Positions 17,120 to 25,197 of a stretch of 64,000 nt of DNA are shown here, in pieces. Every line of letters begins with the position of its first letter. Position 1 is the stretch's first letter. Location of the stretch: assembly GCF_020618475.1 (NCBI RefSeq), contig NZ_CP085335.1, forward strand, positions 372,001 to 436,000. Reading direction: 5' to 3'. A model generated the notes under the pieces. It searched no databases. It had not been told where the DNA came from and saw only the letters and a list, made by a program, of their open reading frames with translations. This DNA comes from Haladaptatus halobius (GTDB taxonomy: Archaea > Halobacteriota > Halobacteria > Halobacteriales > Haladaptataceae). A program made the position numbers and the translations under genes.

Positions 17120-18363
17120 TCGAAGACCCCCATCTCCGGCGCGCTCTCGATGCCGCGCTTCTCGCTCTCCTCGATGACCGTGTCAATGTCTTTGTCCCCC
17201 CGTCCGGAGACGTTGACGACGACGAGGTCGCCGAGGTCGTCGGCTTCGTCTACGAAGGCAACCGCGTGACTCGACTCCAGCGCGGGGATGATTCCCTCCA
17301 GTTTCGAAAGGCGGTGGAACGCTTCGAGCGCCGCGTCGTCGCCGACGCTCACGGGCGTCACGCGCCCCGTCTCGACGAGGTGGGCGAGCTCCGGGCCGAC
17401 GCCGGAGTAGTCGAGTCCGGCGCTCACGCTGTGGGATTCGAGAATCTGGCCGTCGCGGCTCTGGAGCAGTTTCGTCCGAGCACCGTGGAGGACGCCGTCC
17501 TCGCCCGCGGCGAGCGACGCGGAGTGCGGGGCCACGCCCTCGGCTTCGTCGACGGTCAGGCCGGAACCCCCCGCCTCGACGGCGTAGAGGGAAACGTCCT
17601 CATCGCCGACGAAGCGGTGGAACGCGCCCATCGTGTTCGACCCGCCGCCGGCGCAGGCGACGACGCTATTCGGTAGTCGTCCCGCCCGTTCTCGAATCTG
17701 CGCGCGGGCCTCCTCGCCGATGACCGCTTGGAAGTCGCGCACCATCCGCGGGAAGGGGTGCGGGCCGACGACGCTCCCGATAACGTAGTGGGTGTCCTCG
17801 ACGTTCGCCGCCCAGTCGCGCATCGTCTCGTTGATGGCCTCCTTCAGCGTTCCAGACCCCACGTCGACGGAGTTCACCTCGGCGTCGTGGGTTCGCATCC
17901 GGAAGACGTTCGGGCGCTGGCGGTTGATGTCGGTGCGACCCATGTACACCTCGCAGTCGATGTCGAGGTAGGAGGCGGCCATCGCCGTCGCGGTGCCGTG
18001 TTGGCCCGCGCCCGTCTCGGCGACGATTCGGTCTTTGCCCATGTACTTCGCCAGCAGAACCTGTCCGAGCGCGTTGTTCAGCTTGTGCGCCCCGCCGTGG
18101 AGCAAGTCCTCGCGTTTCAGGTAGATATCGCGGTCGTACCGCTCGCTCAGCGCGTCGGCGCGCTGGAGCGGGGTCGGTCTCCCGCCGAAATCGCGGAGGT
18201 GACGGCGGAACTCGTCCACGAACTCGTCCTCGTTCTCCCGAACGTATCGCTCGTAGGCCGAACGCAGTTCCTCGACGGCGGGCATCAGCACCTCGGGGAC
18301 GTACTGACCGCCGTACTCCCCGAACTTGGTCTCGGTTTCCCGCTCCGCCTCGCTCCCGCTCAT
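17116..18363 (-). CDS. trpB: tryptophan synthase beta subunit
   Basis: A 415-residue PLP enzyme that joins indole and serine. The PLP Lys is in [20 protein letters not shown], and the phosphate-binding loop is [17 protein letters not shown]. Other strings are [33 protein letters not shown] and [16 protein letters not shown]. It is the TrpB1 type that pairs with TrpA. Four-base ATGA overlaps join it to trpC upstream and trpA downstream. Length is typical (390-420). Confidence 0.98.
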   Translation of the reverse strand: MSGSEAERETETKFGEYGGQYVPEVLMPAVEELRSAYERYVRENEDEFVDEFRRHLRDFGGRPTPLQRADALSERYDRDIYLKREDLLHGGAHKLNNALGQVLLAKYMGKDRIVAETGAGQHGTATAMAASYLDIDCEVYMGRTDINRQRPNVFRMRTHDAEVNSVDVGSGTLKEAINETMRDWAANVEDTHYVIGSVVGPHPFPRMVRDFQAVIGEEARAQIRERAGRLPNSVVACAGGGSNTMGAFHRFVGDEDVSLYAVEAGGSGLTVDEAEGVAPHSASLAAGEDGVLHGARTKLLQSRDGQILESHSVSAGLDYSGVGPELAHLVETGRVTPVSVGDDAALEAFHRLSKLEGIIPALESSHAVAFVDEADDLGDLVVVNVSGRGDKDIDTVIEESEKRGIESAPEMGVFE

Positions 18364-19130
18364 GCTTCGACCAACCTCTGCGTGTTCTCGGTCACGTCCC
18401 CGTCCATGATGGCGCTCCCGACGAGAAGCCCATTCGCCCCCGCCTCGCGCATCCGTCGGACGTCTTCGGGGGTCGTGATTCCGCTCTCCGCGACAAGGGC
18501 CACGTCGTCGGGCACCGCGGGCGCGACCGATTCGAAGGTTTCGAGGTTCACGTCGAGCTCGGCGAGGTCGCGGTTGTTCACGCCGACGATCTCCGCCCCC
18601 GCGTCGAGGGCCACCGCCAGTTCGTCGCGGGTGTGCACCTCCACGAGCACCTGAAATCCGCGCTTGCGGGCGGCGGCGAGCAGTCCGTCGAGGTCGTCCA
18701 CGAACCGCACGATGAGGAGGACGACGTCCGCTTCCACCGCGTCCAGTTGCGCCTCCCGTAGGACGAAGTCCTTGCGGAGAACCGGCACGTCCACCGCCTC
18801 CCGAACTCGACGCAGGTTCTCGGGCGACCCGCCGAAGTGCTCCGGTTCGGTGAGCACCGACAGCGCGGCCGCGCCTCCGTCGACCATCTTCCGGGCCAGT
18901 TCGACCGGATCGTCGGTTCGGCTCCCGTCTGTCGTCGGACTGGTCGGTTTCACCTCCGCGACGAGCGGCACGCGCCCGTCCGACTCCGCGCGAGCGAGCG
19001 CGTCCGCGAGCGAGCGCACCGAGTGCGCGTCCATGGACACGCGCCCCTCGCGTGCGTCGAGCGCGTCGCGCGACCGCGCGGCGCGAAGGATGGATTCGAC
19101 CGCGGGTGCGAATTCACCTTCTGCGTTCAT
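18360..19130 (-). CDS. trpC: indole-3-glycerol-phosphate synthase
   Basis: A 256-residue TIM barrel that closes the indole ring. Conserved elements: [12 protein letters not shown] (catalytic Lys, Pro-rich loop), [51 protein letters not shown] and [16 protein letters not shown]. It is the first gene of trpCBA; the remaining trp genes (E, G, D, F) are not in the window, as is usual in haloarchaea where they form another operon. The start at 19130 lies about 22 bp from a TATA-like box, so the transcript is probably leaderless. Confidence 0.96.
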   Translation of the reverse strand: MNAEGEFAPAVESILRAARSRDALDAREGRVSMDAHSVRSLADALARAESDGRVPLVAEVKPTSPTTDGSRTDDPVELARKMVDGGAAALSVLTEPEHFGGSPENLRRVREAVDVPVLRKDFVLREAQLDAVEADVVLLIVRFVDDLDGLLAAARKRGFQVLVEVHTRDELAVALDAGAEIVGVNNRDLAELDVNLETFESVAPAVPDDVALVAESGITTPEDVRRMREAGANGLLVGSAIMDGDVTENTQRLVEA

Positions 19131-19150
19131 TATCGTACATCAATGGACTA

Positions 19151-19163
19151 GTTTATACATAAG
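19151..19163 (-). promoter_or_regulatory. predicted trpCBA promoter
   Basis: On the minus strand the sequence TCTTATGTATAAAC lies 22-33 bp before the trpC ATG, inside a short AT-rich island. It matches the haloarchaeal TATA consensus and spacing. The gap to the divergent MGMT-like gene is only 85 bp, so regulators bound here could affect both. Confidence 0.5.
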
Positions 19164-19215
19164 ACTTGCGTCCGGGGGACGAATCTTGAAGTTTCCGAGG
19201 GGCGTTCCCCCCAGC

Positions 19216-19677
19216 ATGGACGAGAACGCCGGAATCTACGCGCGGGAGTCGCCGTATCTGGAGCGATTCGTGCAGCTAGGGGTAGCGAGCGGGCGCGTTC
19301 TGCGCGTGACCTTTCCCCGCGACGCCGACGAGGACGCCGAGGCGGAGCACGCGGTTCTCGACCGAATCATCGCGTATCTGGAGGGCGTGGAGGACGATTT
19401 CGTGGACGTACAGGTCGCGCTGACGCTTCCGACCGACCAGCGACGCGTCCTCGAAGCGGTGCGGGCGGTGCCCTACGGCGAACAGGTGAATGTGGAGACG
19501 CTGACCCGGATGACGCCCGATTTGGATCACACCGAGGAGGCCGATCTACAACTCGTGCGAACCGCGCTGGACGAGAACCCCGCGCCGATTCTGATTCCCG
19601 ACCACCGGGTGCGCGACGGGCCGAGCGCCGCGCCGCCGGACGTAGAGCAGAAGTTGCGGTCGCTGGAAGAGCTGTAG
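19216..19677 (+). CDS. MGMT/alkyltransferase-like protein lacking the active-site cysteine
   Basis: A 153-residue protein whose C-terminal half has the fold of the O6-alkylguanine transferase DNA-binding domain: VLEAVRAVPYGEQVNVETL (recognition helix), VRTALDENPAP, then ILIPDHRVRDG. In active enzymes the last motif reads PCHRV; here the Cys is Asp. Alkyl transfer is therefore not expected. Alkyltransferase-like (ATL) proteins that also lack the Cys bind damaged bases and recruit nucleotide excision repair; this could be such a sensor. The N-terminal half is acidic and not recognised. Start chosen at ATG 19216; the longer frame upstream is antisense to trpC. Confidence 0.8.
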   Translation: MDENAGIYARESPYLERFVQLGVASGRVLRVTFPRDADEDAEAEHAVLDRIIAYLEGVEDDFVDVQVALTLPTDQRRVLEAVRAVPYGEQVNVETLTRMTPDLDHTEEADLQLVRTALDENPAPILIPDHRVRDGPSAAPPDVEQKLRSLEEL

Positions 19678-19772
19678 TCGGCGTCACGGTCGCCAGCTAA
19701 TCGCGGTCGCCGTCGCTTTCGCAGAATCCCAACCGCCACACCTTTTTACGCCCTGACAGCGAATCTCTCACC

Positions 19773-20372
19773 ATGTACGTCCGGGACGCGAAAAACAGAG
19801 AGGAGGTCTGGCTACTCGACAACATCGAGGCGATGGGACTTGACGAGACCGCCTTCCGTTCCCGGGATTACGTCGTCGCCATCGACGAAACGTCGAACGA
19901 GAAGGCTGGGTTCGGTCGAATCCGCATCCACAAACCGGAGGATGTGCCCGACATCTGCGAGTTGACGAGCATCGGCGTCGTAAAAGCGTGGCGCGGACAG
20001 GGCGTCGGCGCGCACGTCGTCGAGCGCCTCATCGACAAAGCGAGCGACGACGGCTTCGAGGAGGTGTACGCCCTCGTCGGGGTGCCCGATTTCCTCGGGC
20101 AGTTCGGCTTCGAGATCATCGACACCGACGAGTTGCCCGACAAACTGCGCGACCGCCTCGACGCCAAACGCGAGCGAATCGAACCCGACGCGGTGCCGAT
20201 GGTGCTCGCGGTCAAGGCGTTCGAGATGCCCGACCGCCTGCGCGAACGATTCAAGGACGCTCGGCCTCGGGAGGGCGGCTCCTCACAGGAGACCGACACC
20301 GATTCGATGGCGGAGGAATTCGGCATCGACCCCGACAACGCGACCTACAAGTACGACACCGGGCGGCGGTAG
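19773..20372 (+). CDS. GNAT N-acetyltransferase
   Basis: A 199-residue acetyltransferase-fold protein. The acetyl-CoA motif A is SIGVVKAWRGQGVGAHVVERLID (QGVGA loop); motif B is EEVYALVGVPDFLGQFGFEI. A haloarchaeal C-terminal extension follows (residues 130-199), acidic and probably disordered at its end (SSQETDTDSMAEEFGIDPDN). Substrate unknown. A CTTTTTACG element about 30 bp before the ATG is a possible TATA box. Confidence 0.85.
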   Translation: MYVRDAKNREEVWLLDNIEAMGLDETAFRSRDYVVAIDETSNEKAGFGRIRIHKPEDVPDICELTSIGVVKAWRGQGVGAHVVERLIDKASDDGFEEVYALVGVPDFLGQFGFEIIDTDELPDKLRDRLDAKRERIEPDAVPMVLAVKAFEMPDRLRERFKDARPREGGSSQETDTDSMAEEFGIDPDNATYKYDTGRR

Positions 20373-20400
20373 GTGGGCGTCGCGGCGTTGGACGGTCGCC

Positions 20401-20862
20401 TCAGAACTCAACGCCGACGTTCAGGTCGTGTTCCACCAGCGCCTCTCCCTCGGCGTCGAACCGAAACCACCCGGCGAACGTCTCGCCCGAAAAGAGGTGG
20501 GGCATCCAGAGTCGGTCGTCCTCCCACATCTCGTCGTAGGGTACGTCCTCGAAGTCGAACCATCGGGGGTCGGCCTCCGCCGTCTCCCGCGGTTCCCCGG
20601 CGAACTCCTCGGTGCGGAAGACGTGGACGAACATCCGAGGGTCGTCCCCGAAGATGAACTCGAACTCGCTGATCTTGGTCGGGTCGGTCACCGTCAGGCG
20701 AATCTCCTCTTCGACCTCCCGAACAACCGTCTCGTGCGGCGTCTCGCCGTCCTCGACCTTCCCGCCGGGGCCGACGAACTTCCCCTCCCCGAGGCCGCGC
20801 TTCTTGCGGATGAGCAGGACACGTTCGTTCCGAACGGGGTAGCAGAGCGTCGCGGATTGCAT
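20401..20862 (-). CDS. Nudix hydrolase, 8-oxo-dGTP diphosphatase (MutT/MTH1-like)
   Basis: A 153-residue Nudix protein. The Nudix box is complete: GGKVEDGETPHETVVREVEE followed by EI. N-terminal strand SATLCYPVRNERVLLIRKKRGLGEGKF and the tail WFDFEDVPYDEMWEDDRLWMP place it near MTH1-type 8-oxo-dGTP diphosphatases that cleanse oxidised nucleotides. Convergent with the GNAT gene upstream (28-bp gap). Exact substrate is inferred from similarity. Confidence 0.88.
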   Translation of the reverse strand: MQSATLCYPVRNERVLLIRKKRGLGEGKFVGPGGKVEDGETPHETVVREVEEEIRLTVTDPTKISEFEFIFGDDPRMFVHVFRTEEFAGEPRETAEADPRWFDFEDVPYDEMWEDDRLWMPHLFSGETFAGWFRFDAEGEALVEHDLNVGVEF

Positions 20863-21010
20863 GTCTGTCGGCTGTCACCCTGATTCTATCAGTGTTCCGA
20901 ATCTCTGGATGTGGCGAATTTGCGTGCCGAACGACGAGACAAGGGTTTTACGGTCAGTCCGCCAACAGAAGTGCGTGAAAGCGCCGATCATTCGAGCACC
21001 CACGGGCGGA

Positions 21011-21520
21011 ATGAAACGACGATGGACTCGCTGGCTCGGAATACTCATCTTGCTCCTCAACTTCGGCCTGCTCTTCGTCTTCGGGTTCGACGTACTGAGT
21101 GTCCCGAGTCGATTCGTTCAGGTCGCCCTCGGCGTAATCGGTGGTCTCCTGCTCATCCTCGCGTCCATAGACCTCCCGTGGAACGTCGAATGGCATCGAC
21201 TGGCTGGCGTCGGCTATCTCTGCTTGGCGGCGTCGTATTTGTTCGCCAATCTGCTCGCCGAGGACGGTGCCTTGTGGGTCGTCGGCGCACTCGCGCTCGC
21301 ATACATCGGGTACGACATCGCCCGCGGCGGGCGTCACTTCGAACATCGACGCCGACACCTGACTCGGCCCGGTTCCTTTACTCATTCCACCGAAAACGGA
21401 CTCTCGCTCTCCGTCCACGTCCACCCCGGCAGTCGCGTCTGGAATCCGGCGGCCAGCGCAGCGTCCAGGTCGTCCAGTCCCGCCGCCTCGTCGTCCGCGT
21501 GGTGCATCACGTCGGTGTAG
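21011..21520 (+). CDS. small multi-span membrane protein, probably frameshifted near its end
   Basis: Four hydrophobic segments are visible in the first 110 residues: WLGILILLLNFGLLFVFGF, VQVALGVIGGLLLILASI, LAGVGYLCLAASYLFANLL and ALWVVGALALAYIGYDI. No family is recognised. The frame runs on to 21520, overlapping the opposite gene at 21382-21858 by 139 bp with a non-acidic tail. Removing one A near 21341 (GAACATC) would instead give ...RHFDIDADT and a TGA at 21360-21362, leaving a clean gap, so a one-base insertion at the 3' end is likely. A GTG at 20975 is an alternative start that would add 12 residues. Confidence 0.5.
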   Translation: MKRRWTRWLGILILLLNFGLLFVFGFDVLSVPSRFVQVALGVIGGLLLILASIDLPWNVEWHRLAGVGYLCLAASYLFANLLAEDGALWVVGALALAYIGYDIARGGRHFEHRRRHLTRPGSFTHSTENGLSLSVHVHPGSRVWNPAASAASRSSSPAASSSAWCITSV

Positions 21521-21858
21521 TGGAAGGTCGCCTCGCCGAGCAAGCGCAGGGGTTGGTTGCCGGCTATCATCCCGGCGAGTTCCCTGCCGAGTAGTTCGTC
21601 CACGACGAAGCCGGGATAGTCGTCGTCCACGTCGAGGTCGCGGAGGATGACGACCAGCGCCGCGACGTTCACCGCGAGGTCGCCGTCAGCGAAGACGGCG
21701 TCCACCTCGTCGCGGTACGCCGATTCGGTGACGCTCGCCACGTCCGTTCCGAACGCTTCGCCGAGATCCGCTCGGACGCGGTTGATGAGCGTCACGGCTT
21801 CTGTTCGAGAGCGAACCCACTCGCGTTCGTCGGCCACCGCGGACGGGGATAGCTGCAT
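21382..21858 (-). CDS. acidic hypothetical protein, haloarchaeal
   Basis: A 158-residue acidic soluble protein (MQLSPSAVADEREWVRSRTE...). The first 60 residues are predicted helical and the rest has mixed helical segments (VNVAALVVILRDLDVDDDYPG, LRLLGEATFHYTDVMHHADDE). The paired HH near residue 130 with acidic neighbours could bind metal, but no known motif matches. The start at 21858 is chosen because the frame upstream is Lys/Arg-rich and unlike haloarchaeal protein. An AT-rich AAAAATGCTAAAT stretch 25-40 bp upstream may be its promoter. Function unknown. Confidence 0.65.
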   Translation of the reverse strand: MQLSPSAVADEREWVRSRTEAVTLINRVRADLGEAFGTDVASVTESAYRDEVDAVFADGDLAVNVAALVVILRDLDVDDDYPGFVVDELLGRELAGMIAGNQPLRLLGEATFHYTDVMHHADDEAAGLDDLDAALAAGFQTRLPGWTWTESESPFSVE

Positions 21859-22157
21859 GGGGAACGCGTCGACGGGCGTGGATTTAGCATTTTTGAGAAG
21901 GCTTTTATAATCGCACCGTTTACTGGGTGATAAGCGGGTTTTCCTGCGTCTACCTTGAACGGTTGGCTTTCGGAGACCAGGACTACAGTACGCGCGACCG
22001 CGCAATCACACAATCCCGCAGAAAAATCGAGACAATCTATGTTGTGCTGGACGAGTCGTAGTGGTCACGGTGGTCGAACTCACCGTCTACGGCGCCGCCC
22101 GAACCGTCGGAACGACAGCACGCCGTCTCGCAACGGACGAAGCAGACTGTTTTCACC

Positions 22158-24074
22158 ATGAGTAAAGTAGAGCAACAACTCGAAGACCTCAAAGCAACGA
22201 TCACGAGCGAACTGCCGAGCGACATTTCGGTGTCGGACGTGAAGTACGAAGGACCTGAACTCGTCGTCTACACACGCGACCCGAAGAAGTTCGCGCGCAA
22301 CGGCGACCTCATCCGGAAACTGGCGAGCCAGCTTCGAAAGCGAATCACGGTTCGTCCCGACCCGGACGTGCTCTCCCGACCCAAGAGCGCCCGAGAAGAT
22401 ATTCTCGAAGTCATCCCCGACGAAGCGGGCGTGACCGACCTTGACTTCCACGTGGACACCGGGGAAGTCGTCATCGAAGCCGAGAAGCCGGGGATGGTCA
22501 TCGGCAAGCACGGAAGCACGCTCCGCCAGATAACGCAGGAAGTCGGCTGGACGCCGGAAGTCGTCCGCACGCCCCCCATCGAATCGTCGACGGTGTCAAA
22601 CGTCAGGAACTTCCTGAAACAGGAGCGCGAAGACCGCCGGAACGTCCTGGAGAAGGTCGGCAGGCAGATACACCGCGAGGAGATGAGTAACGAAGAGTGG
22701 GTTCGCATCACGACCCTCGGCTGCTGCCGGGAAGTCGGCCGGGCGAGTTTCATCCTCTCGACGCCAGAAACCCGGATCCTCATCGACTGCGGTGACAAAC
22801 CCGGCTCCGACGACGTGCCGTACCTGCAAGTCGAGGAGGCGCTGGGCGCGGGCGCGAGCACCATCGACGCGGTGGTGCTCACGCACGCTCACTTGGACCA
22901 CAGCGCACTCATCCCGCTCCTGTTCAAGTACGGCTACGACGGCCCGATATACACGACAGAACCGACCCGCGACCTGATGGGACTCCTCCAACTCGACTAC
23001 CTCGACGTGGCCGCGAAGGAGGGGCGCGTCCCGCCGTACGAGAGCGAGATGGTTCGGGAGGCGATCAAACACACCATCCCGCTGGAGTATGGTGACGTGA
23101 CCGACGTCGCGCCGGACGTGAAACTCACGTTCCACAACGCGGGTCACATCCTCGGCTCCGCCGTCACGCACTTCCACATCGGCGACGGATTGTACAACGT
23201 GGCATTCTCGGGCGACATCCACTACACCGACACCCGCCTGTTCAACGGTGCGGTCAACGACTTCCCGCGCGTCGAGACGTTGGTGCTCGAATCGACCTAC
23301 GGCGGTCGCAACGACTACCAGACCGACCAAGCGGACTCCGAACGCAATTTAAAGCGGATAATCAACGAGACGCACGAGAAGGGTGGCAAGGTCGTCATCC
23401 CCGCGTTCGCGGTGGGGCGCTCGCAGGAGATGATGCTCGTCATCGAGGAGGCGATGCGGAAGAGCGATATCCCGACCATGCCCGTCCACCTGGACGGGAT
23501 GATCTGGGAGGCGACGGCCATCCACACGACATACCCCGAGTACCTGCGCGACGACCTCCGCGACCGCATCTTCCACGAGGACGAGAATCCGTTCCTCGCG
23601 CCGCAGTTCAACCACATCGACGGCGGCGAGGACGAACGACGGGACGTGGCCGACGGCGACCCGGCCATCATCCTCTCGACATCCGGGATGGTCACCGGCG
23701 GCCCGATCATGTCGTGGCTCGAACATCTCGGCGGCGACGAGCGCAACACGATGGTGTTCGTCGGCTACCAGGCGCAGGGGACGCTCGGGCGTCGCATCCA
23801 GAGCGGTTGGGACGAGATTCCGCTCAACGGACGGGGCAACCGAAGCAAGACCCTCAGCCTGAAGATGGATGTCAAGACGGTAGACGGCTTCTCCGGCCAC
23901 GCCGACCGACAGGGACTGATGGACTTCGTGAAGACGATGAACCCCCGCCCCGAGAAGGTGCTCTGCGTCCACGGCGACGAGAGTTCGACGCAAGACCTCT
24001 CCTCGTCGCTCTACCACGAGTACAACATCCGCACGTTCGCGCCGAAGAACCTGGAGACGTTCCGCTTCAAATAG
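22158..24074 (+). CDS. fttA: KH-domain/beta-CASP ribonuclease aCPSF1, transcription termination factor FttA
   Basis: A 638-residue metallo-beta-lactamase nuclease of the CPSF73 family that terminates transcription at archaeal 3' ends. Layout: N-terminal tandem KH-like domains (residues 1-150; GMVIGKHGSTLRQI), metallo-beta-lactamase core (VLTHAHLDHSALIPLL is the HxHxDH motif; FHNAGHILGSA; AFSGDIHYTD), beta-CASP insert (RDDLRDRIFHED, FNHIDGGEDE, LSTSGMVTGGPIMSWL) and C-terminal metal ligands (FSGHADRQGL, LCVHGDESSTQDL). All catalytic motifs are present and length matches archaeal orthologues. The 299-bp region before it, back to 21859, holds no gene I can support. Confidence 0.97.
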   Translation: MSKVEQQLEDLKATITSELPSDISVSDVKYEGPELVVYTRDPKKFARNGDLIRKLASQLRKRITVRPDPDVLSRPKSAREDILEVIPDEAGVTDLDFHVDTGEVVIEAEKPGMVIGKHGSTLRQITQEVGWTPEVVRTPPIESSTVSNVRNFLKQEREDRRNVLEKVGRQIHREEMSNEEWVRITTLGCCREVGRASFILSTPETRILIDCGDKPGSDDVPYLQVEEALGAGASTIDAVVLTHAHLDHSALIPLLFKYGYDGPIYTTEPTRDLMGLLQLDYLDVAAKEGRVPPYESEMVREAIKHTIPLEYGDVTDVAPDVKLTFHNAGHILGSAVTHFHIGDGLYNVAFSGDIHYTDTRLFNGAVNDFPRVETLVLESTYGGRNDYQTDQADSERNLKRIINETHEKGGKVVIPAFAVGRSQEMMLVIEEAMRKSDIPTMPVHLDGMIWEATAIHTTYPEYLRDDLRDRIFHEDENPFLAPQFNHIDGGEDERRDVADGDPAIILSTSGMVTGGPIMSWLEHLGGDERNTMVFVGYQAQGTLGRRIQSGWDEIPLNGRGNRSKTLSLKMDVKTVDGFSGHADRQGLMDFVKTMNPRPEKVLCVHGDESSTQDLSSSLYHEYNIRTFAPKNLETFRFK

Positions 24075-24176
24075 TTGTTGTAGCTTCGAAATCGGAAACC
24101 GTTTTGTCGTCTTTGACGCGAAGGGTCGATGTAATTCCGATTAAATTATATTTCTCGTGCTACTGGGATGGAACCC

Positions 24177-24758
24177 ATGTCCATCGAGATAAATCGCACG
24201 GCGATCGAAAACCGGATGGAACGACCCCAAGGAGAGTACGGAGAGGTGCCCGTCGAAGACCAGACGTGGGAGCGACCGTCCGAAACGTTCACCGAAGTTC
24301 TCGGCTACGCCCGCGACGGCTATCTCGGTGGTGCCTATGCGTGAGTCATCCGGAATCAGGCGGATGCGCCGTCACTGACTAACACAATGCCGGACGATGC
24401 CCTCGATGACCACCCTCGGGTGTTAATGATTCTCGGTCGTGGGGCGGATTCGTGGGGACTGCCCGGCGGTGGACGGGAGGGCGGCGAGACGTTCGAGGAG
24501 ACGACCGTTCGAGTAGTTGAGGAGGAGACGAACGTTCGCTGTTCGCTCGCGGAACCGTTCTTGCTCCGCAGGGCGATGGTCGTCTCCGAAGAAGACCGCG
24601 AGGAGCGAATCCATCTCCTGTACGTCTTCTTCGACGCTGAGTATCGAAGCGGGACGATTGCGATCCAAGGCGGTGAACTGAATGGTGCGGCGTGGTTTGC
24701 GGAACCCCCGAAACGAATGCTTCCGGCGAACGAACGACGTGCAGACGACTGGTTTTAG
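24177..24758 (+). pseudogene. Nudix hydrolase interrupted by an in-frame TGA, with degenerate Nudix box
   Basis: From ATG 24177 (MSIEINRTAIENRMERPQGE) the frame reads 55 residues to ...DGYLGGAYA, meets TGA at 24342-24344, and continues in the same frame as VIRNQADAPSLTNTMPDDAL into an obvious Nudix domain ending at 24758. Ignoring the TGA gives 193 residues, the usual size of this haloarchaeal Nudix type, in which an aromatic residue at that point (TGG Trp) would fit. An ATG at 24387 could restart the C-terminal part, and I judge that less likely to be the native gene. In the Nudix box (GGGREGGETFEETTVRVVEE) the catalytic Arg-Glu pair is Arg-Val, and the later Gly is Asn, which also points to decay. 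Confidence 0.8.
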
Positions 24759-25138
24759 TGCTCGACGTACTCGACGAGCACGCCGCCCGTCGATTTCGGA
24801 TGCAGGAAAGCGACGTCGTGGCCCCACGCGCCAGGTCGCGGTTCGTCGTCGATGAGTTCGACCCCGTGCTCGCGGGCCGTCTCCAGCGCGCCATCGATGT
24901 CCTCCGTTCGGAGTGCGGCGTGGTGGATACCCGCCCCGTGACGGTCGAGGTAGCGCGAGACGGTTCCCTCCTCTATCGGTTCGAGCAGTTCAAAGTAGCT
25001 CCCCTCGAAGTCGAGGAAGACGACTTTCAGGCCGTCGAACTCCTCCTCGTGAGCGACGGGTGCGCCAAAGAGCGCGCTGTACCGGTCGGCCAGTTCGTCG
25101 GCGTTCTCGGTGGCGACGCCGAGGTGGTCGATTCGCAT
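24755..25138 (-). CDS. mce: methylmalonyl-CoA epimerase
   Basis: A 127-residue vicinal-oxygen-chelate enzyme that interconverts (S)- and (R)-methylmalonyl-CoA. Metal ligands are visible: His5 (MRIDHLGVAT), a His in GIHHAALRTEDI, and Glu near the end (VLVEYVEH). Strings PVAHEEEFDGLKVVFLDFEG and PRPGAWGHDVAFLHPKS fit the family. The methylmalonyl-CoA mutase gene is 59 bp upstream on the same strand, so they form a pair in propionyl-CoA or odd-chain/branched-chain degradation, or in polymer (PHBV) precursor supply. Confidence 0.94.
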   Translation of the reverse strand: MRIDHLGVATENADELADRYSALFGAPVAHEEEFDGLKVVFLDFEGSYFELLEPIEEGTVSRYLDRHGAGIHHAALRTEDIDGALETAREHGVELIDDEPRPGAWGHDVAFLHPKSTGGVLVEYVEH

Positions 25139-25197
25139 GCTTGCAACTCGTCGTCGGTCGGTTTAACTACCGTGAAACGCCTCCGTCGGTTCGAACG

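Noticed and set aside
19776..20539. Overlapping long plus-strand frame around 19988-20539
   Set aside because: Arg-rich shadow of the GNAT gene in another frame.
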